From positions 1-41,484 of the forward strand of contig CAMQVJ010000017.1 in NCBI GenBank assembly GCA_947038175.1: a stretch of 41,484 nt of DNA. Reading direction: 5' to 3'. Positions 1 through 8,694 of the stretch are shown here, in pieces. Each line of letters opens with the position of its first letter. Positions within the stretch are counted from its first letter, which is position 1. Position numbers and translations under genes: made by a program. Below the pieces are notes generated by a model, which ran no database searches, was not told the DNA's origin, and saw nothing but the letters and a program-made list of their open reading frames with translations. This DNA comes from an uncultured Desulfovibrio sp. Its GTDB lineage: Bacteria; Desulfobacterota; Desulfovibrionia; Desulfovibrionales; Desulfovibrionaceae.

Positions 1-9
1 AATTTTCTC

Positions 10-94
10 TTGACAGCAAGCACAAGGTAGCATAAACATTTCAGTTCAACCTTGCTTTTTGTTGCTGTAACAAGAAGCCATAGACCATAAGGAG
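10..94 (+). promoter_or_regulatory. rpsF leader: possible promoter, small hairpin and ribosome binding site
   Basis: A TTGACA box at 10-15 is followed 17 bases later by TAAACA, a weak -10. Between it and the gene, CAAGGT (23-28) can pair with ACCTTG (49-54), which is followed by CTTTTT. The ribosome binding site AAGGAG is at 89-94, six bases before the rpsF start. Many rpsF leaders bind S6:S18 for feedback control. I could not recognise that motif with confidence here, so the hairpin may simply be an attenuator or chance. Confidence 0.4.
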
Positions 95-100
95 ATACCT

Positions 101-415
101 ATGCGTAAAATGGAAACTCTCGTGCTTATTTCCCCCGAATTGACGGCGGAAGAGCGCGAAAAGCTCCTCACCACCCTTACAAGTGTTGTTGACCGTGAAA
201 GCGGCAAAATGCTTGAAGTGGATCAGTGGGGCATGCGTGATTTGGCTTATCCCGTGCGTAAACAAATGCGCGGATTTTATGTACGACTTGAATACATGGC
301 TCCCCCTACTCTCGTAGCGGAACTTGAACGTATCATTCGTATCCAAGACGACGTCTTTAAATTCCTCACCATTCGTCTTGCTGACAGTGTTGAAGAAGTG
401 CAGGAGGTTGCATAA
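101..415 (+). CDS. rpsF: 30S ribosomal protein bS6
   Basis: Small-subunit ribosomal protein bS6 binds 16S rRNA next to bS18 in the platform of the 30S subunit. The 104-residue product has the usual bS6 length and fold pattern: an N-terminal [11 protein letters not shown] strand, the [22 protein letters not shown] core at about residues 47-68, and the closing [14 protein letters not shown] segment. The ATG at 101 is preceded by a good AAGGAG. The stop codon overlaps the rpsR start by one base (TAATG), so translation is probably coupled. The order rpsF-rpsR-rplI is the widely conserved bacterial one. Confidence 0.97.
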   Translation: MRKMETLVLISPELTAEEREKLLTTLTSVVDRESGKMLEVDQWGMRDLAYPVRKQMRGFYVRLEYMAPPTLVAELERIIRIQDDVFKFLTIRLADSVEEVQEVA

Positions 416-678
416 TGGCATTTCGTAAGAAGTTTGCTCCTCGTCGTAAGTTTTGCCGCTTCTGCGCAGATAAAGACTTACCATTGAATTACAAGCGTAC
501 CGACATTTTGCGTGATTTTATCACAGAACGTGGTAAAATTGTTGCTCGTCGTATCACAGGCACATGTGCTAAGCACCAACGCCTTTTGACAACAGAAATC
601 AAACGTGCCCGTCAAATGGCACTTCTTTTCTACACCACTGCTCATTCCAGTGATGTAAAAAAGAAAACAACCATATAA
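415..678 (+). CDS. rpsR: 30S ribosomal protein bS18
   Basis: bS18 is the partner of bS6 in the 30S platform. The 87-residue product begins [17 protein letters not shown]. It has the family's conserved core: [27 protein letters not shown] at about residues 30-56, then an [13 protein letters not shown] helix. It starts inside the rpsF stop codon (TAATG) and has no separate promoter. The N-terminal CRFC pair with later cysteines resembles the zinc-binding type of bS18 seen in some lineages, but I cannot show that metal is bound. Confidence 0.97.
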   Translation: MAFRKKFAPRRKFCRFCADKDLPLNYKRTDILRDFITERGKIVARRITGTCAKHQRLLTTEIKRARQMALLFYTTAHSSDVKKKTTI

Positions 679-696
679 GCGGTTAGGAGAGTATCT

Positions 697-1215
697 ATGA
701 AAATTATTCTTCGTGCCGACGTTGAAAATCTTGGTCATCTTGGTGATTTAGTTGAAGTAGCAGCTGGTTATGGCCGTAACTTCCTTATTCCTCAAGATTT
801 TGCTATGCTTGCAACTCCTGCAAACCTACGTACATTTGAACTTGAACGTAGAAAACTACAAACTCGTATGGACGAATTTCGTGGCATTGCTTCTGCAATC
901 GCTGCTAAACTTGAAGGCTTTGTACTTACCATATCCATGCGTGTTGGTGAAAACGACAAGCTTTATGGTTCTGTTACTACTTCTATGATTGGTGACTTGC
1001 TCAACGAACAAGGTATTGAAGTGGATCGTCATCACATCTTGCTTGATGGCCCTATCCGTACCCTTGGTACATACGATCTTCGTATCCGCTTGCATGCAGA
1101 CATCATTCCTACTTTTACTGTAAAAATCGTTTCTGAAGACAGATCTCACCTTGGTGAAGAAGCTGCTAAGGAAGAAGTAAAAGAAGAAGAAGTGAAAGAA
1201 GAAAGCGCAGAATAA
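697..1215 (+). CDS. rplI: 50S ribosomal protein bL9
   Basis: bL9 binds 23S rRNA near the L1 stalk and helps reading-frame fidelity. The N-terminal domain carries the hallmark MKIILRADVENLGHLGDLVEVAAGYGRNFLIPQ, followed by the long connecting helix and a C-terminal domain with KLYGSVT. At 172 residues it is longer than the roughly 150-residue norm. The extra length is an acidic/basic tail of repeated KEEVKEE units from about residue 158. A ribosome binding site (TAGGAGAG) lies before the ATG, 18 bases after the rpsR stop. A strong terminator follows. Confidence 0.97.
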   Translation: MKIILRADVENLGHLGDLVEVAAGYGRNFLIPQDFAMLATPANLRTFELERRKLQTRMDEFRGIASAIAAKLEGFVLTISMRVGENDKLYGSVTTSMIGDLLNEQGIEVDRHHILLDGPIRTLGTYDLRIRLHADIIPTFTVKIVSEDRSHLGEEAAKEEVKEEEVKEESAE

Positions 1216-1250
1216 TCATTCTTTTTTATAAAAATGATTTTTGATATAGA

Positions 1251-1278
1251 AAGACCACTTTTGAAAAAAAGTGGTCTT
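1251..1278 (+). terminator. rho-independent terminator after rplI
   Basis: A perfect 12-bp stem (AAGACCACTTTT at 1251-1262, AAAAGTGGTCTT at 1267-1278) closes a GAAA loop and is followed by TTGTTTTA. It ends the rpsF-rpsR-rplI operon. Confidence 0.9.
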
Positions 1279-1326
1279 TTGTTTTAATACTCTTCTTGCT
1301 CATTATTTACACAATATTCTATTTCA

Positions 1327-1358
1327 AAAGCCCCTCATTCATAAGAACAAGGGGCTTT
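1327..1358 (-). terminator. hairpin terminator of the minus-strand amine block
   Basis: AAAGCCCCT (1327-1335) pairs with AGGGGCTTT (1350-1358). Read on the minus strand, the stem is followed by TTTTGAAAT. It lies beyond the racemase remnant and probably ends transcripts of the methyltransferase operon. It could also serve as a back-up for the plus strand. Confidence 0.7.
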
Positions 1359-1442
1359 GTATTCAAATAAAAACTATCTCACATATAGAGTGCTTAGATA
1401 TGTCCGTAAAAATCTCTATGATTGACAACGGAATACGCATAA

Positions 1443-1745
1443 TCAAGCAAAGTAACCACATTCCGCTACAATAGCTCTACAACCCATATTTTCTAATCTC
1501 TTTGCAGAATCAAGAATAGGCTGACGGCATTGGGTTTTATCATCAACCCAAACGAGCTTTTTTATATCCACGTCTTTCACTATATCGTATTGAATAGGAT
1601 AAGGAAAAGCGCTCGCATTCCGAACATCACCAGGGAGTCCAGGATACACATCATCAAGAATAATAATACCTAAGTCCATTCCATAGCAGCTATGTTATTT
1701 ACGTGTTTGCATAAAGTTGAGTTGTGGGTCTCGTGGTAGATACAT
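1443..1745 (-). pseudogene. Asp/Glu-racemase-family protein, broken and truncated
   Basis: Reading from an ATG at 1745 behind a good AGGAG (1752-1756) gives MYLPRDPQLNFMQTRK. A TAA stop follows at 1697-1695, and then the same frame continues with CYGMDLGIIILDDVYPG, GDVRNASAFPYPIQY and GCRAIVAECGYFA before a final stop at 1443. These motifs recall the N-terminal third of aspartate/glutamate racemase-like proteins, which are about 230 residues long. The gene therefore has an internal nonsense codon at codon 17 and lacks its C-terminal two thirds. It sits 22 bases downstream of the MttB-like gene, and I recall such racemase-like genes beside MttB homologues elsewhere. Restart at the internal ATG (1679) would give only 78 residues. 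Confidence 0.8.
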
Positions 1746-1767
1746 AACATACTCCTATAGTTATTTA

Positions 1768-3168
1768 TTAGAACTTGAGAAGCTTATCAAGTAAAGCGGT
1801 TTTTTCGTCATCAAGTTCAGGCAATGTAAATTCTGCTAATCGTTTATCCAAAGCAATGTTTACTTGATCAAGAAGCGTAGGAGCACCTTCCTTTTCCCAT
1901 ACATCATAATAACCACGAAGAGATAACTTAGGATTATATTGTGCTTCTCGCATATTCATATAGGTATGCTCATGCTCAATATATTGCGCCCCATGTGGAA
2001 CTTCTTTAATTAAATCAAGGGCAAAGGATTCATCATCAGTAGGGCTTTCTGTGAGTGCATATGTGATAGTTTCAATGGTTTGCTCATCAAGTAAGAACTT
2101 TTCGTAGCCTATAATATTGAACGAATCGAGAATACCAACAGCGTGGATTATATAATCCATTTCTGCGGCGAGAGTCGTATACATAACCATCATTGATTCT
2201 GATCCCGCTTGGTAATCCATTTGATTTGCATCAGATAAAGCACCACCGCCACGACAAGGGAAGCCATAATAATCAGCTAAGGCCTTTGTGTAGGTAGCAA
2301 ATTTACACTCTTCTGCTGAACCAATGGCAGGAGTGATAAAACGCATATCTGACCCACCGCTTACATTACCTGTAAGACAAGGTACACCAGGGCTAATAAG
2401 TTGGGCAAGAATAATGCCAGCAAGAGCTTCTGCCTGTGTCGTAATAAGAGCACCCATAAATGTAATAGGAGCTGTGGCGCCTAGCAAACCGTAACAACCA
2501 AGAATAATAGGTTGTTTCTCTTCTGCAAGAGCTATAATAGCCCCAGCCATACTCTCATCATAAGCAAGAGGGGATAAGGAACTAATAAGTCCAACGGCAA
2601 CATAGTCATCAGGTGAGTGGCTATTTATACTCTTAACAAGCTTTATACACTCTTTTGTTACTTGATATCCAGCCGTCATAAGCATATTAGGTTTAGCACC
2701 ATACTTTAAACACGCTGCTTGTTGTAACAGGTACAACTTATCGCTCGGTACATCTGTAGGTGTAAGTACATAAGGATTCATAATATTAAGTACTTCACTA
2801 TTCTGTGTTAATTTTGAAAATGCAATCAAGTCTTCTGCAAGGCCAAGCCGACGTTCGTTATGGCGAGAAACATACACAGGACCATAGGCTGGGCAAAAAA
2901 CAGGTTTTCCATTGCCAACCTCTACGTCATACCGTGATTCACGCCCCTTAAGCACAAAGCTTTTGGGTACAGTAGACAGAGCTTTATTCAGTAACTCTTC
3001 CGTAATATACACCACGTCATTTTCGATTCGCGCCCCATGAGCCGCAAAGACTTCCCTTGCCTGTTCATTTTCAAATCGTATACCTTTCTCAGAAAGCACT
3101 TTCACAATACCATGATGTATCTTATCAAGAGTATCTTTCTTTACATTTCTTATTAGCATGTTCGTCAT
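1768..3168 (-). CDS. MttB-family (trimethylamine methyltransferase-like) protein, non-pyrrolysine type
   Basis: A 466-residue member of the MttB superfamily, enzymes that move a methyl group from a methylamine or quaternary amine to a corrinoid protein. Family landmarks include IRNVKKDTLDKIHHG at the N-terminus, NGKPVFCPAYGPVYV at about 86-100, and the glycine-rich FPCRGGGALSDANQMDYQAGSESM stretch at about 303-326. The frame is read through without an in-frame TAG, and the stop is TAA, so this is the standard-code branch. Characterised relatives of that branch (MtgB, MtpB, MtcB) use glycine betaine, proline betaine or carnitine. The true substrate is not readable from sequence. A BCCT carrier lies directly upstream. 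No corrinoid-protein (MttC-like) or reactivase gene is present in the window, so partners must be encoded elsewhere or the function differs. Confidence 0.85.
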   Translation of the reverse strand: MTNMLIRNVKKDTLDKIHHGIVKVLSEKGIRFENEQAREVFAAHGARIENDVVYITEELLNKALSTVPKSFVLKGRESRYDVEVGNGKPVFCPAYGPVYVSRHNERRLGLAEDLIAFSKLTQNSEVLNIMNPYVLTPTDVPSDKLYLLQQAACLKYGAKPNMLMTAGYQVTKECIKLVKSINSHSPDDYVAVGLISSLSPLAYDESMAGAIIALAEEKQPIILGCYGLLGATAPITFMGALITTQAEALAGIILAQLISPGVPCLTGNVSGGSDMRFITPAIGSAEECKFATYTKALADYYGFPCRGGGALSDANQMDYQAGSESMMVMYTTLAAEMDYIIHAVGILDSFNIIGYEKFLLDEQTIETITYALTESPTDDESFALDLIKEVPHGAQYIEHEHTYMNMREAQYNPKLSLRGYYDVWEKEGAPTLLDQVNIALDKRLAEFTLPELDDEKTALLDKLLKF

Positions 3169-3248
3169 AATTGTCTCTCCTTGAAAAAATTTAATATTTA
3201 TATAATCGTTAACAAACTATCTCGTTTGGGAACATAAAAAATTATAAG

Positions 3249-4877
3249 CTAAATAAACGGAGCACTTGTTGTTTTGGGTTCTCCAATTATTTGGTCAATA
3301 ACAATATCTTGATAAAGTGGGTCATCAAAAGTGCCAACTTTGTCATATTCTCTGCATGACTGCATGCATTTAAAGTACGCAACAACCATGAATAATTCTA
3401 TTATTATGATAGGTAAGCCACATACAACAACGGAGGTCTGTAAAGCTTGCATACTTTCCTTTCCGCCCGTACTCAAAAGAATAATTGTTAGAAAAGCCAT
3501 ACCAAAACCCCAAAAGACAGTAACAGATTTAGGTGGTTCTTTCTCTTCACCTTTTTCATCAAAACCAACAGTTGTCATAGCCGAAAGTGTATAGGCAATG
3601 GCTTCTGCTGTTGTATTGAATGACAGAGCCGCAAGCAGTATTGCTATGCCCGCCGTAAATGTTGCCATAGGGTAATGAGATAACAATTCATAAACAGCGA
3701 TTTCACTACCGTACTTTAGAATATTTGCACCAATTTGAGTTCCTTCAAATAAGTCAGAAGCAATACCCGCTGTGCCAAAAGTACCAAACCACATAAAAAT
3801 AAAAGAAGTGGGAGCAATAAGGTTTACAACAACAAAATCTCGAATAGTTCTGCCCCGTGCAAGCTTAATCATAAAAAGACCAGCCAGTGGCGCAAAAGCA
3901 AGCCACCATGCCCAATAGAACGTTGTCCAAGACTCTGTCCATCCTGTTTGAGCAAACGGATCAAGAGCACTTACCATAGGAACAAAATTTATTAGAAAGA
4001 TACCTGATGTTGTTAGGGTATTTTCAATAATCATTCGGGTAGGTCCTGCAAAAAAGACAAACAACATTAAGAAAAAATATAAATACATATTGAAAGAACC
4101 AACATGCTTAATACCTCTATGAATGCCTGTCGTTGCAACAAAAGTATAAATAACAGCCATTACCATGATAATAATAACCATAAGAGTAAGTCCAGTTTCA
4201 ATACCAAATACGTATTCTAAGCCACTAGCAATTTGCATAGTGCCTAAGCCTAAGGATGTGCCAATACCACCAACGGTACTAAAAATGGCAATAGCCTCAA
4301 TAGTGTTACCAATAGGGCCATAGGCTTTTTCGCCTAAAAGAGGATACAGTGCCGTGCTTACTCTAAAGGGCTTATTGCCATTATAGAATAAAAAAGCAAT
4401 TGAAATCCCTGCTGCTGCATAAATAGAAAAAGGGACAAATGTCCAATGCAAATACGAAAAAAGTACGGCAATATTGGCAGCCGCTAAAGTGCCCCCTTCA
4501 AGTCCAAGATGGCTGGGAGGGTTCATGAAATATGTCATCGGCTCAGCGACCCCCCAATAACTCACACCAGTTGCTAGGGATGCAGTGAAAGAAACAGCGA
4601 ACCACTGAAATTTAGACATACTAGGTACAGCTTTTGGCCCTCCTAAACGAATTCTGCCATATTTTGAAAACCCAGCCCACAAACAAAACGTTACAAAAAC
4701 GATAGAACCTAAAGTAAACAACCAACCAAGCTCTCTTGTGATGAAAGAAAGGGCCAAAGCCATAGCACTTCCAAATTCCTCTGGGTAAAATCCCCCTACG
4801 GAAATAGCTATCGCTAAAAGAATTGCTGGTGGAAAAAATACTTGCTTGTGAATGAGTGGCCATATTGAATTTTTCAT
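3249..4877 (-). CDS. BCCT-family quaternary amine transporter
   Basis: Betaine/carnitine/choline transporter of about 542 residues, an inner-membrane protein with about 12 hydrophobic helices. The BCCT signature is clear: the tryptophan-rich segment around WTTFYWAWWLAFAPLAG, followed by IKLARGRTIRDF, and GVSYWGVAEPMTYF in helix 3. The glycine motif GMGIG, which the second BCCT gene of this window has just before AEP, is replaced here by LATGVSYW, which hints at different coupling or substrate. An upstream TTG would add eight residues. The ATG at 4877 is chosen because AGGGA lies eight bases before it. It shares strand and direction with the MttB-like gene 80 bases downstream, which suggests import of that enzyme's substrate. 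Confidence 0.92.
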   Translation of the reverse strand: MKNSIWPLIHKQVFFPPAILLAIAISVGGFYPEEFGSAMALALSFITRELGWLFTLGSIVFVTFCLWAGFSKYGRIRLGGPKAVPSMSKFQWFAVSFTASLATGVSYWGVAEPMTYFMNPPSHLGLEGGTLAAANIAVLFSYLHWTFVPFSIYAAAGISIAFLFYNGNKPFRVSTALYPLLGEKAYGPIGNTIEAIAIFSTVGGIGTSLGLGTMQIASGLEYVFGIETGLTLMVIIIMVMAVIYTFVATTGIHRGIKHVGSFNMYLYFFLMLFVFFAGPTRMIIENTLTTSGIFLINFVPMVSALDPFAQTGWTESWTTFYWAWWLAFAPLAGLFMIKLARGRTIRDFVVVNLIAPTSFIFMWFGTFGTAGIASDLFEGTQIGANILKYGSEIAVYELLSHYPMATFTAGIAILLAALSFNTTAEAIAYTLSAMTTVGFDEKGEEKEPPKSVTVFWGFGMAFLTIILLSTGGKESMQALQTSVVVCGLPIIIIELFMVVAYFKCMQSCREYDKVGTFDDPLYQDIVIDQIIGEPKTTSAPFI

Positions 4878-5079
4878 ACAATGATTCCCTATAAAAGCCA
4901 ATGATGCGTAGCTAGTTTTCGACCATAACTACAAATCATGCTATTTTTCGGTTTTTCTCACACCTTTATGGCTTGAGATCATACTTAGAAGGTATGAGTG
5001 GAGCATTGAAATATAAATGAGTACATCTAAGCCTCAAGTATAATACACATACACTCATCGCGTTTTAAAAATTAATAGG

Positions 5080-5460
5080 TTAAGGGACTAAAACAATGGC
5101 ATCCATTTCAACATCAAGATTGTCATACATTCCAGCGCATGCAACTGTCATTCTGGCAGGATATGGCTTCGCAAAATAAGAACCATAAACCGCATCAAAT
5201 GCAGGAAAATGCTTCATATCAGAAAGAAAAACACGACATTGAACAACATCGTCCATGCTCGCTCCTGCTGCTTCTGCTATCGCTTTAATGTTTTCCATAA
5301 TGCGCTTTGTTTGCATACCAACGTCAGCTCGCTCTTGCTCACCAGTTTCTGGGTTAATGCAAAGCTGACCAGATAAAAATAATAAGTTACCAGCTTTTAC
5401 CGCTTGGGAATAATTACCAACAGCGGCAGGCGCTCCTGTAGTAGAAATAGTTGTTCTCAT
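5080..5460 (-). CDS. RidA/YjgF/YER057c/UK114 family imine deaminase
   Basis: A 126-residue Rid-family protein, the normal length. RidA hydrolyses reactive enamine/imine intermediates to ketones and ammonia in the cytoplasm. Visible features are NYSQAVKAGNLLFLSGQ (about 16-32), the late KPYPARMTVACAG segment with the substrate-binding arginine (R103), and VEMDAI with a glutamate at about 118. It lies between an FAD amine oxidase upstream and the BCCT carrier downstream, all on the minus strand. An oxidase that makes imines and a protein that hydrolyses them form a sensible pair. The archetypal ridA role in threonine metabolism is not implied. Confidence 0.92.
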   Translation of the reverse strand: MRTTISTTGAPAAVGNYSQAVKAGNLLFLSGQLCINPETGEQERADVGMQTKRIMENIKAIAEAAGASMDDVVQCRVFLSDMKHFPAFDAVYGSYFAKPYPARMTVACAGMYDNLDVEMDAIVLVP

Positions 5461-5700
5461 AAAATCCTCAAATATAAATACATGGTGACATATTTGCGAA
5501 AGTAACGCGTCAACAAAATTGCATAGCGCATCCTTATAAAATATGATGAATGTTTATAAATAGTTGCTATGCTCTACCCTAAACAAATCTCTTGAAAACC
5601 CAAAAAAGGGCAGAACCAAAGACACATGCAAAAAAGCACGTTAAAATCATAGAAACAAATATAAAAGTAATAGGTAGGAAATAAGGAGGAAGGAATAAAT

Positions 5701-5729
5701 AGAGTGGATAAGGATATCAAATCCACTCT
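5701..5729 (-). terminator. hairpin after the amine oxidase gene
   Basis: AGAGTGGAT (5701-5709) pairs with ATCCACTCT (5721-5729), just beyond the amine oxidase stop. The T-run on the minus strand is weak (ATTTATTCC), so termination may be partial and allow read-through to ridA. Confidence 0.5.
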
Positions 5730-5737
5730 ACCTTATA

Positions 5738-7114
5738 CTAATATCTAAAGCCGTTATCTGGTAAAAGATCGTCAGTAAAAAGCTTGCTATTGATGTCTTC
5801 ACCAGCAAGTAAGCCAGTTTGAATCGCTGTCTCAGTATACCAAGAACCAAGATAGTCACCAGCAAGATAAATACGGTGAGCAGGTCTGGTAAGCATAGGT
5901 TGCAATTTATTACGCCCAGGAAAACAATAAGCCAATCCATCACGGAATTTTTGCACTTCTTGTTCTACAATGAGCTTTTCAAAGCCAGGGAAGACTTCTC
6001 CAAGATCTTTTCTGTAAATCGCAAGTACCTTTTCATCTGGCAAATCAATAAGATTGCGAGCAAGTGTCGCTGGAGAGAAAACCATGAATGATGAACCAGG
6101 AGAACGATTTCCTGCTTCCATAGAACGAACAAGGTTTGACATATTAAAAGCGATATTAAAAGAACGCTGTGGTGTGCAATACGCATACACATCGTCCCAT
6201 GATTGACGAACCGTTTCATTAGTAAGAAAAGCCGCTGAAACATAATGGCCATACTTAATTTGCCCAAGAGCCTCATGCACAATAGGGTCTAAGCCCTTCG
6301 TCACACGGTGTGTGATAGGAGCAGTTGTCGTCATAACACAATAACGGGCTTTTTCTGTAAATTCATTGCCATCTTGTGTATATGTCACTTCAACGTGGTC
6401 ATCATGTTGAACAACTTCAACAACTTCTGCGCCAAGTTTCACTCTATCACCAAGCTTATACGCGATAGCTTGAGGCAAACTAGCCGCACCACCAACAATG
6501 TTACGAGCAAGGCCTGCGCTTTTATCCCATACTAAAAGGAAGTAGCCGATTCCTGCACCTGCTGAAATTTCTTCAGGGTCACCAGAGGAACGAGAAACTG
6601 TAGGACGGAAAAAGGCATCAGCATCAGAAGAAATCGGGCCTGTAAATTCAGAAAATGTTTTGTCTGCCATAAAATCATAAATGCGCTGTTGACGAACACG
6701 ATAATCTTCACCCTTACGAGGTTTATTTACTTTACCGTATGTTTTCACCGCTTTCATAACCTTCAGTCCAACACGTGCAATTTCGCAGCGAGTCGCCCAA
6801 GAAAGAGGAAGCTTGAATGGATAAAGGTTTATATTTCCGCCGTTAATCGTTTTTCCCTTAAAAGACAGCGCCGTGAAAGAGCCTGTGAGATCAAGTGACG
6901 CCACGCCCACTTCTTGCAAAAGTTTATCCGCATAAGAACCTTCACCTCCAAAAACGTGTCCGCCCCAGTTGAGCCAGTACTTGCCTCTACGTTCTGAACG
7001 TAAGCGTCCACCAATTCGGGTACTCGCCTCAAGCACCATAAGATCAGTATCACGCAAACGCCATGCAGCTGACATGCCCGCTAAACCACCACCAACAACA
7101 ATTACGTCTTTCAT
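5738..7114 (-). CDS. FAD-dependent amine oxidase-family oxidoreductase
   Basis: A 458-residue flavoprotein. The N-terminus is a classic dinucleotide-binding fold (VIVVGGGLAGMSAAWRL, with GGGLAG at about 8-13), followed by LEAS and GGRLRS. The C-terminus has the second FAD-contacting motif IYLAGDYLGSWYTETAIQTGLLAGEDIN at about 416-443. This is the pattern of flavin amine oxidases and related desaturases, which oxidise C-N or C-C bonds using FAD. The substrate cannot be told. The context (RidA, a BCCT carrier and an MttB-like protein on the same strand) favours an amine. The gene is preceded by a 525-base regulatory gap and an IclR regulator gene. Confidence 0.85.
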   Translation of the reverse strand: MKDVIVVGGGLAGMSAAWRLRDTDLMVLEASTRIGGRLRSERRGKYWLNWGGHVFGGEGSYADKLLQEVGVASLDLTGSFTALSFKGKTINGGNINLYPFKLPLSWATRCEIARVGLKVMKAVKTYGKVNKPRKGEDYRVRQQRIYDFMADKTFSEFTGPISSDADAFFRPTVSRSSGDPEEISAGAGIGYFLLVWDKSAGLARNIVGGAASLPQAIAYKLGDRVKLGAEVVEVVQHDDHVEVTYTQDGNEFTEKARYCVMTTTAPITHRVTKGLDPIVHEALGQIKYGHYVSAAFLTNETVRQSWDDVYAYCTPQRSFNIAFNMSNLVRSMEAGNRSPGSSFMVFSPATLARNLIDLPDEKVLAIYRKDLGEVFPGFEKLIVEQEVQKFRDGLAYCFPGRNKLQPMLTRPAHRIYLAGDYLGSWYTETAIQTGLLAGEDINSKLFTDDLLPDNGFRY

Positions 7115-7639
7115 TGATAAAACTCCTTAACAATTTTGTTGAGTAATTTATAAATAATATGCCACCTATTCAGCTATACCTACAAATCTTTTTTCTATCG
7201 AAGATTTACCGAAATCAACATAAAAATTCATAAACATAATTCAAAAATTTCAAATAACATACATAAGCAGTATTAAATTTTTTGCTAATGAGAAAGTAAT
7301 CACAACCGTTCCGCATTGTGTTACGCCGTTCCATTATTTAAAGATATCCTAAAAAGAACATTTTTGTCAAGACTAAAAATTAAAGAGACAGACATTATAT
7401 CCATACGGAGCACGTTTATTGAGTATTATTTTATTTCAATGAGGCAATAGGAAAATCCAACTTATACAAAAAAGATAAATGAGTAAACAGGCAACACTAA
7501 GAATTATTATAATCCCACATAATTCTTACTACCCACAGAAGATAATCAAAGAATCATAGGCAACTACAACAAAAAAAACCTCTCATTTATTATTGCTATA
7601 ATAAATGAGAGGCTCAGTAAAACATTATCCCAAAAAAAC
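7115..7639 (-). promoter_or_regulatory. intergenic control region upstream of the amine oxidase
   Basis: No gene is seen. Near the oxidase, GTAATCACAA (7296-7305) and TTGTGTTAC (7316-7324) form an imperfect inverted repeat. On the minus strand, GGAAC occurs twice, about 21 bases apart (within 7308-7333). IclR-type regulators often bind such sites, so this is a candidate operator for the neighbouring IclR protein. The assignment is inference only. The far end holds the iclR terminator. Confidence 0.3.
7579..7612 (-). terminator. terminator of the iclR-type gene
   Basis: A perfect 15-bp stem (7579-7593 with 7598-7612, arms CCTCTCATTTATTAT and its complement) is followed on the minus strand by TTTTTTTTG. 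It is a strong intrinsic terminator 27 bases beyond the regulator's stop codon. Confidence 0.9.
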
Positions 7640-8431
7640 TTATGTATCCAAAAAAGGATGGTTACTCCCAAGCTGTCTGGAAAGTCTTTTGGTAACTTCT
7701 AAAAGTTTTTGCTCCATTTCATGATACTTTGTGTCATTCAAACGAATAGTAGGCGCAGATATACTAAAGGCAGCAACAGGGGCATTGGTATGATCAAATA
7801 TGGGCACAGCTATACATTTAACGCCCTCAAAAATTTCTTCATTATCATACGCCAAACCCGTTTTTTGAACAAGTTCTATCTCTTTCAAAAAAGCCTCACA
7901 AGCTGCATCGCTTATCGCTGGCTTAACTTCTTTCTGCATTTTTTCCAACAAAGAAGCAGCAGAGTTTTGACAAGAAAATGCAAAAAGAGCCTTCCCCGAA
8001 GCGGAGTAAAAAATAGGAAAAGAACTTCCAACAATATTATCTGGGCGCAAAGCCTGAGAGGTCGATTGCTTATCAATGACAAGCATATCCGTACCCGACG
8101 CCACACAAAGATTAACCGTTTCGTCAAAAGATTTTAAGAGCTCAAGAGCATGAGGACGGGTTGCGTCAACAATATTTGTATAGCTAATCACCTTGCGCCC
8201 AATCGAAAACAGTTTATACGAAAGAGAATAATGACCGCCACGCTCACTTTGTACAACATATCCTTCATCTTGCAAGGTTAAAAGCATACGGTGCACTGTT
8301 GTTTTTGGCATCTCCATTGTCTTGCACAATTCCGCAAGTCCCCACCCTTTCTTGGTAGAAAGAGTTTCAAGCAAAGCACACACTTTTGTAATAGCACCAA
8401 TGGTATAATACTTTTCATTTTTTTCAGTCAC
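7640..8431 (-). CDS. IclR-family transcriptional regulator
   Basis: A 263-residue regulator with a winged helix-turn-helix at about residues 12-70 (LAELCKTMEMPKTTVHRMLLTLQDEGYV) and an IclR ligand-binding domain behind it (PHALELL, FYSASGKALFAF, then GVKCIAVPIFDHTNAPVAAFSISAP). IclR proteins bind as dimers or tetramers and respond to small carbon compounds. Its position upstream of, and in line with, the amine oxidase, RidA, BCCT and MttB-like genes suggests it controls that set. It is read divergently from dnaB across a 355-base gap. Its own strong terminator shows that it is a separate transcription unit. Confidence 0.92.
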   Translation of the reverse strand: MTEKNEKYYTIGAITKVCALLETLSTKKGWGLAELCKTMEMPKTTVHRMLLTLQDEGYVVQSERGGHYSLSYKLFSIGRKVISYTNIVDATRPHALELLKSFDETVNLCVASGTDMLVIDKQSTSQALRPDNIVGSSFPIFYSASGKALFAFSCQNSAASLLEKMQKEVKPAISDAACEAFLKEIELVQKTGLAYDNEEIFEGVKCIAVPIFDHTNAPVAAFSISAPTIRLNDTKYHEMEQKLLEVTKRLSRQLGSNHPFLDT

Positions 8432-8694
8432 TACGATTCTCCATGCATATCATGTAAAAAAACACAGATACACTTACACAAAATATACAGATATGAATAT
8501 GATATATAAGTAACGCTTTTCAAATTACAAAAACACACAAAACCAAATAACTTAAGGTTGTATTTTCTCATAATATCTAAACGCCTGTCCATGCTTAAGC
8601 TGAAATTATTATTCTTTCAAGTAAAAATTACATGAGCTTTCTAATTTTGCAAAATATCCCTTCACCCCTTCTAAAATAAATAGTCAGATAATAC

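Noticed and set aside
1271..1474. 67-codon plus-strand ORF after rplI
   Set aside because: It starts inside the region just past the rplI terminator, covers a second hairpin and lacks a ribosome binding site.
1768..3168. Pyrrolysine-containing MttB
   Set aside because: The frame runs uninterrupted to a TAA with no in-frame TAG, so pyrrolysine is not needed.
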